From contig NZ_BBIW01000007.1 in the NCBI RefSeq assembly GCF_000732325.1, positions 186,001-250,000 of the forward strand: DNA of 64,000 nt, in the 5' to 3' direction. Source of the stretch: Paenibacillus sp. TCA20 (GTDB lineage Bacteria > Bacillota > Bacilli > Paenibacillales > Paenibacillaceae). This document shows positions 17,320-26,251 of the stretch, piece by piece (positions within the stretch are counted from its first letter, which is position 1; every line of letters begins with the position of its first letter). The position numbers were made by a program, and so were the translations under genes. Below the pieces are notes generated by a model. That model saw only the letters and a program-made list of their open reading frames with translations. It did no database searches and was not told the DNA's origin.

Positions 17320-17973
17320 TTGATTAGGATCGTGATTGTAGATGACCACGTCGTCGTTCGTTCCGGACTCAGCGCACTGCTGAACGGCAAACATGATATC
17401 GAAGTGATCGGCGATGCTGCAGACGGTGATGAAGCCATTACCAAGACGGAGGAGCTGAGGCCTGATGTCGTGCTCATGGACTTCAGCATGCCTCCAGGTA
17501 AGGATGGTCTCACCGCGACAACAGAGCTGAAGAAGAAAATGCCCGATGTCCACGTCCTTATTCTTACCATGCATGATGATGAAGAATATTTGTTTCGCGC
17601 CATTCAGGCAGGCGCATCCGGATATATTTTGAAGAGCGCACCGTATGAGGAGCTGATCACCGCTATTCGTTCTGTCGCGGAAGGCAGCGCCTATCTCTAT
17701 CCGAGTGCAACGAAGAAGCTGATGCAGGAATACTCTGAAATGATACGCCGGGGAGATACAGACGGTCCGTTCGAATCTTTGTCTGAGCGGGAAAAAGAAA
17801 TCATGGCCTGGATTGCCAAGGGCTACTCCAACAAGGAAATTGCCGAGCATCTCGTTATCAGCGTGAAGACGGTCGAATCTCACAAAAGCAACCTGATGGA
17901 TAAGCTTGGCTTGAAGAGCCGGCCAGAGCTGGTCAAGCTCGCCATGAAGAAGGGACTGCTCTCTTATGACTGA
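17320..17973 (+). CDS. nreC: NarL/NreC-type response regulator
   Basis: 217 residues, TTG start behind GGAGGAG. Receiver with acidic pair (IVIVDDHVVVRSG), phospho-acceptor Asp in VVLMDFSMP and Lys in ILKSAPYEEL; C-terminal LuxR HTH (LSEREKEIMAWIAKGYSNKEIAEHL, VKTVESHKSNLMDKLGL). Probably activates nitrate/nitrite respiration genes when phosphorylated by the kinase encoded next, whose start overlaps its end by eight bases. Confidence 0.88.
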   Translation: MIRIVIVDDHVVVRSGLSALLNGKHDIEVIGDAADGDEAITKTEELRPDVVLMDFSMPPGKDGLTATTELKKKMPDVHVLILTMHDDEEYLFRAIQAGASGYILKSAPYEELITAIRSVAEGSAYLYPSATKKLMQEYSEMIRRGDTDGPFESLSEREKEIMAWIAKGYSNKEIAEHLVISVKTVESHKSNLMDKLGLKSRPELVKLAMKKGLLSYD

Positions 17974-19078
17974 TCAGCAGCAGAGCTTTACCACCCCTTT
18001 TGGCAGCTATTCAGTTGATACACTACTGACCGAAGTGGATCGGCATATCGAGGAGATCCCTGTCAAAACAGAGCTGAAAAGTGCGCTCCGCGAGCTCAGC
18101 GACCTGAAGCTGGCGCTTGACGAGTCTTCAATCGTCGCCCTGACTGACCAAAGGGGAACGATTCTGTACGTCAATGATAAATTTTGCGAAGTGTCCAAGT
18201 ATCCCAGAGAAGAGCTGATCGGTCAGGACCACCGGATTATCAACTCAAAATATCATAGCAAGGAATTTATGAAGGACATGTGGCGAACCATCGGTCAAGG
18301 CAAAGTATGGCATGGCGAGCTTCGAAACATCGCGAAGGACGGCAGCATTTACTGGGTAAACACAACGATTGTCCCGATCTTGAACGAACAAGGAAGACCC
18401 AAGCATTACCTCGCTGTGCGAAATGAGGTTACCAAGCTCAAGCAGGTTGAAGCCGAGCTGCAATCCATGATGAGCAAGGTGATCAGCATCCAGGAGGAAG
18501 AACGCAAACGCTTCTCACGAGAGCTTCATGATGGCCTCGGGCAGAGCCTATACTCCCTCGTCATCCAGATTGATCAGCTCGCTTCGAGTCAGAGCGAAGG
18601 GCCCAACGACCTCGGGCCTCTGCGGGATCAGGTTACTTCCATTATTGAAGAGGTTCGAGGACTTGCGTGGCAGCTTCGCCCCTCTGTGCTCGATGATCTC
18701 GGTGTTGTCCCTGCCATTCGTTCTTATATTGAGAATTATCGTAATTACTACGGGATTGAAGTCACCTTCGAATGCAGTCTGCATCGTCGTCTGCCCCACC
18801 ATCAGGAGCTGGCCGTCTATCGGATCATTCAGGAGGCACTCACCAATACCGCAAAGCATGCGGATGCGTCTTATGCCAGTGTCATTATTGATGACAGCGA
18901 GCAAGAGCTGACGATCGTCATTGCCGATCAGGGGGAAGGCTTCAATCGAGAAATCCCCGGAGCCGGCGTCGGGATGTTCAGTATGGAGGAGCGCGCACGA
19001 AGCGCGGGCGGAGCTCTATCTATTGATACGAGTATTGGCGAAGGCACGAGGATTACAGTGTCCTTCCCCAAGAGATAG
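17966..19078 (+). CDS. nreB: PAS-domain histidine kinase, NreB-like
   Basis: 370 residues. PAS/PAC sensor (about residues 50-160), HisKA_3 dimer with phospho-acceptor in ELHDGLGQSLYSL, and HATPase_c (EALTNTAKHADASY, GVGMFSMEERARSAGG). Soluble. The pairing with nreA and nreC points to NreB, but staphylococcal NreB carries four cysteines for an oxygen-sensing 4Fe-4S cluster in its PAS domain, whereas only two scattered cysteines occur here, one in PAS. Oxygen sensing may therefore fall to the adjacent Fnr, or the PAS domain may hold another ligand. Confidence 0.78.
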   Translation: MTDQQQSFTTPFGSYSVDTLLTEVDRHIEEIPVKTELKSALRELSDLKLALDESSIVALTDQRGTILYVNDKFCEVSKYPREELIGQDHRIINSKYHSKEFMKDMWRTIGQGKVWHGELRNIAKDGSIYWVNTTIVPILNEQGRPKHYLAVRNEVTKLKQVEAELQSMMSKVISIQEEERKRFSRELHDGLGQSLYSLVIQIDQLASSQSEGPNDLGPLRDQVTSIIEEVRGLAWQLRPSVLDDLGVVPAIRSYIENYRNYYGIEVTFECSLHRRLPHHQELAVYRIIQEALTNTAKHADASYASVIIDDSEQELTIVIADQGEGFNREIPGAGVGMFSMEERARSAGGALSIDTSIGEGTRITVSFPKR

Positions 19079-19086
19079 AACGAATG

Positions 19087-19114
19087 AAGGACATGCTGCG
19101 AGCAGCATGTCCTT
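19087..19114 (+). terminator. Hairpin after nreB
   Basis: Perfect 13-bp stem AAGGACATGCTGC/GCAGCATGTCCTT with a two-base loop; only a short T run follows, so it may be a stability hairpin or a weak terminator. Confidence 0.6.
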
Positions 19115-19121
19115 CTGCATC

Positions 19122-19291
19122 CTCTACATCCTTGTATCCTTATATACGTTCTCTCTTCCCTTTGCTCCTCTACATCCTTGTATCCTTATACGTTCTCTCT
19201 TCCCTTTGCTCCTCTACATCCTTGTATCCTTATACGTTCTCTCTTCCCTTTGCTCCTCTACATCGTTGTATCCTTCTTATACGCCATCTTG
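19122..19291. repeat. 44-bp tandem repeat, about 3.8 copies
   Basis: Unit starts CTCTACATCCTTGTATCC and ends CCCTTTGCTC. Copies at 19122-19167 (46 bp, extra AT), 19168-19211, 19212-19255, and a decayed partial copy 19256-19291. Almost pure pyrimidine on the plus strand. It fills most of the 309-base gap between the convergent nreB and MFS genes; no gene is supported there. Confidence 0.9.
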
Positions 19292-19387
19292 CCCTTAGAG
19301 ATGATAATACCTCTTTCTCCTCTTCACTCCACCCCTCTCTCTGTCTGCTTGTTATTTGAATTAACCCGTAAGAAGCCATGGACTCAC

Positions 19388-20629
19388 TTATTTCGTTGCC
19401 GCGATTTGAGGACCGGTTACCCTGCTCTTCACTCCTGCATCCCCTTTGACGAATAAGAAGAGTACCCCTCCGATGAGCAGCAGAACGCCGGATAGATAAA
19501 AACCAACCTCAATGTTCCCTGTAACGTCTGACAAGTAGCCTGTAATATACGGTGCAAAGATCGAGGAGAGCATGCCCGCAAAGTTAAAGAAGCTGTAAGC
19601 CTTAGAATACATATGAGACTTCGTGTTATCTGCTACAAAAGAGATTAGAATCGGATCCAAAGCCAGCTTGCCGACAAAACCATAAATGATCAGTCCAACA
19701 ATCATGAGCGAATAATTTTCAACATAAGGAATGACGAATTGGCATATTGCACCGAAGAATACGAGGATAAGGATAAGCGGCTTCTTGTTCTTGGCCCGAT
19801 CGGACAAATAACCGAACAAGATCGCCCCCGGAATCGAGGCCCATGGAACCAGCGAGGCAATGATACCCGTCTCGGAGCCCTCAAGACCGCGTGACTCCTG
19901 CAGGTAGAACGGCAGCCAGGTCATCATGCCGAAGAAGCCGTAGAGTGAACAGAAGATGAGAATATACGTTAGAATGTGATTTCTGGTGAATAGATCGCGG
20001 ATGTTGCCCTTCTCTGCCGGCGTTGCAGCCTCGGATTGAACGACTTCTTTGCTGCGGTCGTCTTTGACGAATACGGCTATCGCAATGGCCACGAAGATCG
20101 TCAGCACTCCAAATAGATAGAAGGTGAACTGCCAGCTCATGCCGAGCTCGAAGGTAAAATAACTGGAGGCGATAAAGCCAAGGGAGATGCCGAGTGCCAT
20201 GCCGCTGTTGATTAGTGCTGAGGACACGCCCCGATACTTCTTGGGGATCGCATTAGCAGATATACCGTACTGAGGACCGTAATACGTTCCTTCTCCAAGT
20301 CCGGTAATTGCGCGTATCACGAGGAATACAATGAAGCCGGGAGCAAATCCGCTGAGAATGGTGCCGATCCCGAACAGGATGTAGCCGGCTACAAGCACCT
20401 TTACTCTTCCGAAGCGGTCTGCCAAATAGCCCGAAGGAATCTGCATTGCAGCATAGGTAATAAAAAACACAGTCGACATTAACCCAAGCTCCGTGTTGTT
20501 TAATCCCCAATCCTCCCCAATGACACCCATGACCGGAGACAAAATATTGCGATCTGCATACATAAAAGTCCAGCCTAATGCAAACAAAATGATAAGTACC
20601 ACCGGATTGCTTGTCTTCAAGGATTTCAT
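19388..20629 (-). CDS. MFS transporter, anion:cation symporter type
   Basis: 413 residues with twelve membrane helices and the MFS loop motif GYLADRFGRVKVL. The D-R-N motif in helix 1 (FMYADRNILSPVMG) and overall pattern suit the ACS family (hexuronate, glucarate and related organic acids). ATG start nine bases after GGGAG. Long leader of about 150 bases from a TTGACT promoter. No catabolic neighbour identifies the substrate. A nitrate carrier is less likely because NarK signature motifs are not seen. Confidence 0.83.
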   Translation of the reverse strand: MKSLKTSNPVVLIILFALGWTFMYADRNILSPVMGVIGEDWGLNNTELGLMSTVFFITYAAMQIPSGYLADRFGRVKVLVAGYILFGIGTILSGFAPGFIVFLVIRAITGLGEGTYYGPQYGISANAIPKKYRGVSSALINSGMALGISLGFIASSYFTFELGMSWQFTFYLFGVLTIFVAIAIAVFVKDDRSKEVVQSEAATPAEKGNIRDLFTRNHILTYILIFCSLYGFFGMMTWLPFYLQESRGLEGSETGIIASLVPWASIPGAILFGYLSDRAKNKKPLILILVFFGAICQFVIPYVENYSLMIVGLIIYGFVGKLALDPILISFVADNTKSHMYSKAYSFFNFAGMLSSIFAPYITGYLSDVTGNIEVGFYLSGVLLLIGGVLFLFVKGDAGVKSRVTGPQIAATK

Positions 20630-20780
20630 CACAAATCACTCCCTCATACTTTATGTAAATTTTAATGACACAAAAACATTCACACGGAAAAATTTGAGTA
20701 AAAACCTCCTTTTTGTTAAAAAAGTACAAACAGCAATAGTATTTTCGAGATTTTAGTGTCATTTAAACTAACATGTTGAA

Positions 20781-20810
20781 AGAATATCATGACCTTTTCA
20801 TCGTAGTCAA
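20781..20810 (-). promoter_or_regulatory. Promoter of the MFS gene
   Basis: TTGACT (20805-20810), 18-base spacer, TGATATTCT extended -10 (TATTCT at 20781-20786). Lies in the 347-base gap 20630-20976, which otherwise holds only the opposite promoter and AT-rich sequence. Confidence 0.6.
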
Positions 20811-20862
20811 CAACGTTTTGAAAGCAGCAGGAATATATAATGAACATTTTGCATAAAAATGA

Positions 20863-20892
20863 TTGACTTCTCTTTCGAAAAGTTTTTAAATA
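20863..20892 (+). promoter_or_regulatory. Promoter of the Lrp-type/chromate operon
   Basis: TTGACT (20863-20868), 17-18-base spacer, TTAAATA as -10 (20886-20892), about 80 bases before the regulator start. Confidence 0.6.
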
Positions 20893-20976
20893 AGCAATGT
20901 GAGTTACATAAAGATGGTTTGGGAATGAAATAATATGCTTTCAGCTTACATCATGTAAGAAAGGTGGTTTTTTGAA

Positions 20977-21477
20977 ATGAGCGAAGAATTTTATGTAAAA
21001 AAGAACTCAACAGAGATTCCGCATATGCACAGTCTCGATGAGATAGATCGCAAAATATTAATTGCACTGCATCAGAACAGCCGGATTTCCTATACGGATC
21101 TAGGGCAGCAGATCGGACTATCGCGCGTCGCCGTCCAGGCTCGAATTAATGCACTCGCTGAGAAGGAGATTATTGAACGCTTTACAGTTGTCATTAATCC
21201 AGTCAAGGTGGGGTTGTCCGTGTCCGCCTTTTTTAATGTAGACATTGAGCCGATGTATTTGGATGAAGTGGCTGAACGGCTGGATCAAGAGCCTGCTGTT
21301 ACAAGCTTGTACCATATGACAGGTCCGAGCACGCTGCACATGCATGGTATTTTTGCGGATATGGAAGAGATGGAGCAATTTCTGCTTGAGAAATTATACA
21401 AAATGCCCGGGATCGTCAAAGTCGAGTCCCAGCTGCTGCTCAAACGCTACAAGAGCCGCATGGGCATGCGCTTATAG
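20977..21477 (+). CDS. ywrC: Lrp/AsnC-family regulator, YwrC/ChrS-like
   Basis: 166 residues. N-terminal HTH ([29 protein letters not shown]), C-terminal AsnC ligand/oligomer domain ([28 protein letters not shown]). It is followed 15 bases later by two short chromate transporter genes, the same arrangement as B. subtilis ywrC-ywrB-ywrA, where the Lrp-type protein ChrS (YwrC) represses the operon and is relieved by chromate. The extra ~15 N-terminal residues before the HTH are unremarkable. Confidence 0.83.
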   Translation: MSEEFYVKKNSTEIPHMHSLDEIDRKILIALHQNSRISYTDLGQQIGLSRVAVQARINALAEKEIIERFTVVINPVKVGLSVSAFFNVDIEPMYLDEVAERLDQEPAVTSLYHMTGPSTLHMHGIFADMEEMEQFLLEKLYKMPGIVKVESQLLLKRYKSRMGMRL

Positions 21478-21492
21478 GAGGGAACACCTACG

Positions 21493-22080
21493 ATGGACTT
21501 ACAGCCTTACAAGGAAATTGCGATTGGGATGGCCAGAACAGGCGTGCTTGGCTATGGAGGCGGCCCGTCCGTTATTCCGCTCATTCGCTATGAAGCAGTG
21601 ACCCGATACAAATGGATGGATGATGAAGAATTCGGGGAAACACTCGCGCTCGCAAATGCACTTCCCGGTCCGATCGCCACCAAGATGGCAGCTTATCTTG
21701 GATACAAGAAGAAGGGCGTGCTTGGCGCTATTATCTCAGTACTCGCTCATATTTTACCTTCAAGCATCGCGATCGTCGCCCTTCTCGGTGTCATGTATAC
21801 CCTGAAAGACTCTAAATACATAGCAGGCATGATTGCCGCCGTACGTCCTGTGATCGTCGTCATGCTCGGAATTATGGCTTACGAATTTGCGACGAAGGCC
21901 TGGAAAGGGCTGGGCAGGGGGTTTGCAATATTGTTCGGCGTGCTCGCTTTTGTTCTGCTGCAGCTGCTTCAGGTTCACCCGGGTATTGTCGTCATCCTCT
22001 TCCTCGGCTACGGCATGTTCCATTTGAATCTTGTGCAGAAATACAAGCGGAATAAACAGAACGATAAAGGAGTGTCTTAA
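21493..22080 (+). CDS. ywrB: Short-chain chromate transporter subunit
   Basis: 195 residues, about five to six membrane helices, with the CHR motifs GYGGGPSVIPL and LANALPGPIATKMAAYLGY. Short CHR proteins work as heteromeric pairs that export chromate. Starts 15 bases after the regulator behind AGGAGGGA and ends three bases before its partner. The order and sizes match YwrB/YwrA. Confidence 0.88.
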   Translation: MDLQPYKEIAIGMARTGVLGYGGGPSVIPLIRYEAVTRYKWMDDEEFGETLALANALPGPIATKMAAYLGYKKKGVLGAIISVLAHILPSSIAIVALLGVMYTLKDSKYIAGMIAAVRPVIVVMLGIMAYEFATKAWKGLGRGFAILFGVLAFVLLQLLQVHPGIVVILFLGYGMFHLNLVQKYKRNKQNDKGVS

Positions 22081-22083
22081 GCG

Positions 22084-22635
22084 ATGGAACGTTTGCAAAC
22101 ATGGTGGGAACTATTCTGGGGCTTCTTTGTCGCGAATGTGCTCGGTTACGGCGGAGGGCCTGCCTCCATTCCACTCATGCAGGAGGAGATCGTTAATCAC
22201 TACAACTGGATGACGAATGAACAATTCGGCGACGTCCTTGCGATTGGGAACGCCCTGCCGGGTCCAATTGCGACGAAAATAGCGGCATTTGTAGGCTATC
22301 AAGTTGCCAGCTGGCCGGGATTCATTATTGCGACCTTCGCCACCGTAGTCCCTTCAGCGGCAGCCCTGATTCTGCTGCTCAGTCTCCTAAATAAATACCG
22401 TACCTCAAATGTCGTAAAAGGCATGACACTGCTCGTACAGCCTGTAATCGCTGTGCTGATGATCCTGCTGACATGGGAGATGGGTGTCGTCTCTGTCGAG
22501 GTAATTAACTTGTGGCAGACACTTGCTATAGCTGCGATCGCGCTCTGGGTACTGACCAAGACCAAGATTCACCCTGCGCTTGTCATTCTGGCGTCCTTTG
22601 CATATGGGGCACTCGTCATCTCGCATACGATATAA
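22084..22635 (+). CDS. ywrA: Short-chain chromate transporter subunit
   Basis: 183 residues with the same CHR motifs (GYGGGPASIPLMQEEIV, IGNALPGPIATKIAAFVGY). It is the second half of the heteromeric transporter. AAAGGAG overlaps the end of the preceding gene. The operon is closed by a bidirectional terminator. Confidence 0.88.
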   Translation: MERLQTWWELFWGFFVANVLGYGGGPASIPLMQEEIVNHYNWMTNEQFGDVLAIGNALPGPIATKIAAFVGYQVASWPGFIIATFATVVPSAAALILLLSLLNKYRTSNVVKGMTLLVQPVIAVLMILLTWEMGVVSVEVINLWQTLAIAAIALWVLTKTKIHPALVILASFAYGALVISHTI

Positions 22636-22645
22636 CATAAGGTAT

Positions 22646-22711
22646 AAAAAAAGAGGCGTTCCGGCCACCTGCTCCCCATGGGGCAGATCTCCGGCAAACG
22701 CCTCTTTTCTA
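22646..22711. terminator. Bidirectional terminator between chromate operon and BIG2 gene
   Basis: AAAAGAGGCGTT/AACGCCTCTTTT stem with inner CCGG pairing, flanked by A-run and T-run, between two convergent stop codons. Confidence 0.85.
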
Positions 22712-22715
22712 TAAA

Positions 22716-25088
22716 CTACTCTGTAACAATAACGCTGACCTTCGTCTTCTCTCCAGCAAAATCAACAGTAATGGTTGCTTTACCTTTACCTGTGGCCCTA
22801 ATCACGCCATCCTTCACCGTAGCAACAGTGATGCGGGATGATTTCCACAGGGCAGGCTTGGACACATTGGCTTCCGTACCATCTGCATAAGTAGCCGTAG
22901 CGATGACGCTGGCAGATTTGCCTTTTTTCAGCTCCAGCACAACCTCATCGGTTTGCAAATACTTGAGTGTATCGACATCCAGCGGAATGCTGACCGATTT
23001 GGTTCCGTATTTGCCTGTGATTTTGGTCTTGCCATATCCTACAGCGGTTACTTCTCCCTTGCTGACCGACGCTACTTTGTAGCTGCTCGCCTTCCATTCA
23101 GCGATGTCCGTAACATCGCGGGAGGAACCATCACTCAGGAATACCGTGAGCGTAATCTCCGCTTTGTCTCCCGACTTCATAGATAGAGAGTCCACGGAAG
23201 CTTCAATCCGATCGATATCATCTACTTCTACCGATACCGTAATCTTCTGCTCGCCGTATTCTGCCGTAATGGTCGATTTGCCTTTGCTGTATGCCGTAAC
23301 GAGTCCTTTCTTCACATCAGCAACACGAGTGCTGCTTGATTTCCATATTGCATCATTGCTTACATCCTGTTCATTTCCATACTGATCCGATGCGGTCAGC
23401 TTGATTTGATAAGTCTCTTTGGACAAGAGGGCAACGACAGGTACATCGGCGGACAAGCCGCTTGCCAGGCCCACTTCTACAGACATCGTGTACGACTTAC
23501 CGTCATACTTTGCCGTAATGTTTGCCTTACCTGTTGCAACACCCGTAATCAGTCCTTCAGAAGAAACATCGGCTACCTTCTCATTGCTGGAGCTCCATTC
23601 CGCTTCGTCATTAATGACAACCTCGCGGTTATCTCCATCGAGCGCATAAGTAGCAATCAAATTCGCCTGCAGTGTACCCGCTTCAGGTAATACACCTTTT
23701 TTATTTTGAAGCTCTACCTTGTTCGGAATATCAACACTGATCGCAACTTGGACGGTTTTGCCGCCATATGAGGCCTTGATCGTTGCTTTTCCTGATTTAT
23801 AAGCATGTACGTTACCTTTGGACACATAAACGATATCCGCGTCACTGGAAGTCCAGTCTGCCTTGCCTGTAACCTCTTCCGTTGTACCATCTAGGTAAGT
23901 CGCATTCAGCTTAAAAGCATGCGTTCCGCCTACCGTCATCCCAAGCTCTTCTTCCATGATATCTAGATATCTTGCAACTTCAACGTCAACCGGGATTTCA
24001 ATGCTGCGATCCCCGTATTTGGCTGTGATCGTTGCTGAGCCAGAACCATTGGCATATACTTTGCCATTAATAACATCAACTACTTTTTCATTACTGGAAG
24101 TCCATGTTGCATTATTGGTAACAACCGTTTCCTTGTCGTCTGGATATACCGCCGTCAAGCTCAGATTGTCTGTATCTCCAATCTTCATAAACAGACTCGG
24201 CTTGTTCACGGTCAGCTTGCGTGTCTTGTCGACATCTACTTCCAGCGTTGTTGTCTTGGTTCCATACTCGGCTGTAATCGTCGCTGTTCCAGCCTTATAA
24301 GCAACCACTTTGCCCTGGTAAGCATCCGCTACGTTCTCGTTGCTCGAGGACCATACGGCCTCTGTGGTCACATCCTTAGTAGATCCGTCCGGGTAGGTAG
24401 CAATAAGCTCCACCGTCTGCTCTTCTGATAGAAGCAGGGATAGATTAGCGTAATCTTTAACTTCAATGCGTCTTACAACTTCTACATTGACATCAAGCGA
24501 CACACTTTGCTTGCCCAGCTTGGCTGTAATCGTCGCCGTACCTGCAGATAAACCTCTTACACTTCCGTTAATGACCGTAGCGACTTTGCCATCCGAGGAA
24601 GACCACTCCGCCTTACTCGATACTGCTTCCGTAGTATTATCACTATAGATAGCCGTTAGCTCAATCTGCTCTTTGTCCCCGATCCGAAGATCCAGGCTCT
24701 GTTTATCCTTTGTCAATGCCTTTACTTTCTTCGTTACTTTGACTTCAACCGCCTGAGATTCTCCTTCATAAGCAGCCACAATCGTCGCTGTTCCTTCTCC
24801 CTTGGCTGTGATCGTTCCGTTATATACCGAAGCGACTGTACTATCTTCACTTGTCCAATCCGTATTCACCGTTACATTGCTCGACTTACCATCACTGTAA
24901 ACAGCTGTCGCTGTGAGTGTAATGGAATCTTCCATTTCCAGATTCACTGTGTTCGTCGATAGCACAAGTTTGCTTAGTTCAGCATCTGCAGCAGAGACGC
25001 TCTTCATGGAAGTCAGTCCTGTCGTTGATAGAATCAGGAGCAGTGCCATAAATACCGTGAACACTTTTGCATAGCTATGCTTTAACAT
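22716..25088 (-). CDS. Secreted protein of nine BIG2 Ig-like domains
   Basis: 790 residues. Signal peptide with likely cleavage after VSA, then nine tandem domains of ~80 residues. Each has a W-x-S/A-S...V-A core (for example DWTSEDSTVASV, EWSSSDGKVATV, LWKSSRITVATV) and a G-xA-T-I-T-A-x-Y-G strand, the hallmark of BIG2. No SLH, LPxTG or other anchor is seen, and no catalytic domain. It may be a released or wall-associated structural or adhesive protein. ATG behind GGGGGGAA. The repeats are diverged, not recent copies. Confidence 0.88.
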   Translation of the reverse strand: MLKHSYAKVFTVFMALLLILSTTGLTSMKSVSAADAELSKLVLSTNTVNLEMEDSITLTATAVYSDGKSSNVTVNTDWTSEDSTVASVYNGTITAKGEGTATIVAAYEGESQAVEVKVTKKVKALTKDKQSLDLRIGDKEQIELTAIYSDNTTEAVSSKAEWSSSDGKVATVINGSVRGLSAGTATITAKLGKQSVSLDVNVEVVRRIEVKDYANLSLLLSEEQTVELIATYPDGSTKDVTTEAVWSSSNENVADAYQGKVVAYKAGTATITAEYGTKTTTLEVDVDKTRKLTVNKPSLFMKIGDTDNLSLTAVYPDDKETVVTNNATWTSSNEKVVDVINGKVYANGSGSATITAKYGDRSIEIPVDVEVARYLDIMEEELGMTVGGTHAFKLNATYLDGTTEEVTGKADWTSSDADIVYVSKGNVHAYKSGKATIKASYGGKTVQVAISVDIPNKVELQNKKGVLPEAGTLQANLIATYALDGDNREVVINDEAEWSSSNEKVADVSSEGLITGVATGKANITAKYDGKSYTMSVEVGLASGLSADVPVVALLSKETYQIKLTASDQYGNEQDVSNDAIWKSSSTRVADVKKGLVTAYSKGKSTITAEYGEQKITVSVEVDDIDRIEASVDSLSMKSGDKAEITLTVFLSDGSSRDVTDIAEWKASSYKVASVSKGEVTAVGYGKTKITGKYGTKSVSIPLDVDTLKYLQTDEVVLELKKGKSASVIATATYADGTEANVSKPALWKSSRITVATVKDGVIRATGKGKATITVDFAGEKTKVSVIVTE

Positions 25089-25310
25089 GATTTCCCCCCA
25101 AATATGAATAAAAGTATTGTCTTCTCTTATGTCGGTCAGGGGCGAGCAATTAATTAGTTTTACAATTGTTTTTTATGTAATGATGTCACTTCAATCCCCC
25201 TATGTGAAGAGCGTGCCGCAAGGGTACAGGCTGCTGGAGCATGGGAATACGAATACAAAGCATACCTGGGGCGGGATATCGCATACGTTACAGGAGAGGA
25301 GGGAACACCT

Positions 25311-25904
25311 ATGTCATTTGACTATATTGGATATTGGGAAAATACCTATAAAAATGGGGGCAACTCCGGAGCTGGCTCGTACGGGATGCTGGCTGAATTC
25401 AAGGCAGAGGTCATTAATCGAGTCATTGCATTGCATAAGCTCACGCGCGTCATTGAATTCGGCTGTGGGGACGGCAACCAGCTAAGCTACATGGACTATA
25501 AAAAATATCTTGGACTGGACGTGTCGGCCTCTTCCATTCAGATGTGCACAAAGCGATTCGCTTCCGATCCTTCCAAGAGCTTCATGTTATACAATCCAGG
25601 ATCGTTTCTCAATCAGGGGTTTATAGAAGCCGACCTTGCTGTATGTCTTGATGTGCTGTATCACATTACCAACGAAGAGGACTATATCAGCACGCTTCGA
25701 GATCTGCTCAGCGTATCGGCCGATTGGGTGATCATCTATACGCGAATAACGAATGCCCATTCTACCTCGGGAGTAGAAACGATCCAGGATCGAAACATAT
25801 TTGATTACTTGGCGGCGTTCCCGGAATACAAGGTAGAGGAGATCATTCCCCAGCGTTATCCGGACTTATCCTCTGCTGATTTTTTGCTGCTGCGAAAAGC
25901 TTGA
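25311..25904 (+). CDS. Class I SAM-dependent methyltransferase
   Basis: 197 residues. Motif I VIEFGCGDGNQLSY, the acidic LGLDVSASS after strand 2, and LAVCLDVLYHI as the post-I region define a Methyltransf_23/25-like Rossmann fold. Start ATG behind GGAGAGGAGGGA. Monocistronic; the substrate is not indicated by neighbours. The N-terminal FDYIGYWENTYKNGGNSGAGSYG resembles methyltransferases acting on small or glycan-linked substrates, which is weak evidence. Confidence 0.82.
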   Translation: MSFDYIGYWENTYKNGGNSGAGSYGMLAEFKAEVINRVIALHKLTRVIEFGCGDGNQLSYMDYKKYLGLDVSASSIQMCTKRFASDPSKSFMLYNPGSFLNQGFIEADLAVCLDVLYHITNEEDYISTLRDLLSVSADWVIIYTRITNAHSTSGVETIQDRNIFDYLAAFPEYKVEEIIPQRYPDLSSADFLLLRKA

Positions 25905-26038
25905 GCACTTTTGTTTTGAAAATATTATAATTTTGTCTCTTTTTACTAACATTTGATGTGTATAATAGCTAATGATGCCATTATTAATTAAGGATCTCAT
26001 CCATCAGCACGCAAATGAATAGGTAAAAGGAGTTTATT

Positions 26039-26149
26039 ATGCTACAAAAGTTAGTGTTCTGGACCGTGGGCGCGGCTGTCATCATCAGCATCGTAGTGCT
26101 GTCCATTTATTTCAACAGCGGAATTGTTCCACAGGATACGATTCAATAG
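26039..26149 (+). CDS. 36-residue single-helix membrane peptide
   Basis: Short frame with a good AAAGGAG site seven bases from ATG. One hydrophobic helix (FWTVGAAVIISIVVLSIYF) and a short polar tail ending PQDTIQ. A strong terminator follows 22 bases later, so it is a separate small transcript. TATAAT lies about 70 bases upstream. No family recognised. Confidence 0.6.
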   Translation: MLQKLVFWTVGAAVIISIVVLSIYFNSGIVPQDTIQ

Positions 26150-26171
26150 TACACAAGATCATTGGCCGCTG

Positions 26172-26213
26172 AAAAAGGCTGCGAGAGCATAGGTTTCTCT
26201 GCAGCCTTTTTTT
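26172..26213 (+). terminator. Terminator of the 36-residue gene
   Basis: AAAAAGGCTGC/GCAGCCTTTTT stem with inner GAGA/TCTC pairing and a run of seven T. Confidence 0.88.
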
Positions 26214-26251
26214 ATGTCATTTCAGGATTTAACTATACAATCCTTCCTTTT

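Noticed and set aside
19122..19291. CRISPR array
   Set aside because: Copies are directly adjacent without spacers, so this is a tandem repeat. No cas genes in the window.
19084..19456. Repetitive frames encoding SLYVLSSLCSSTSLYP-type sequence
   Set aside because: Produced by the 44-bp DNA repeat in several frames; not a credible protein.
19388..20629. Nitrate transporter (NarK) because of the nearby nre genes
   Set aside because: The sequence fits the anion:cation symporter group better, and the gene is convergent with nreB behind a repeat.
25117..25485. 122-codon plus-strand frame ahead of the methyltransferase
   Set aside because: Runs into the methyltransferase gene in another frame; translation shows no protein-like pattern and no ribosome site.
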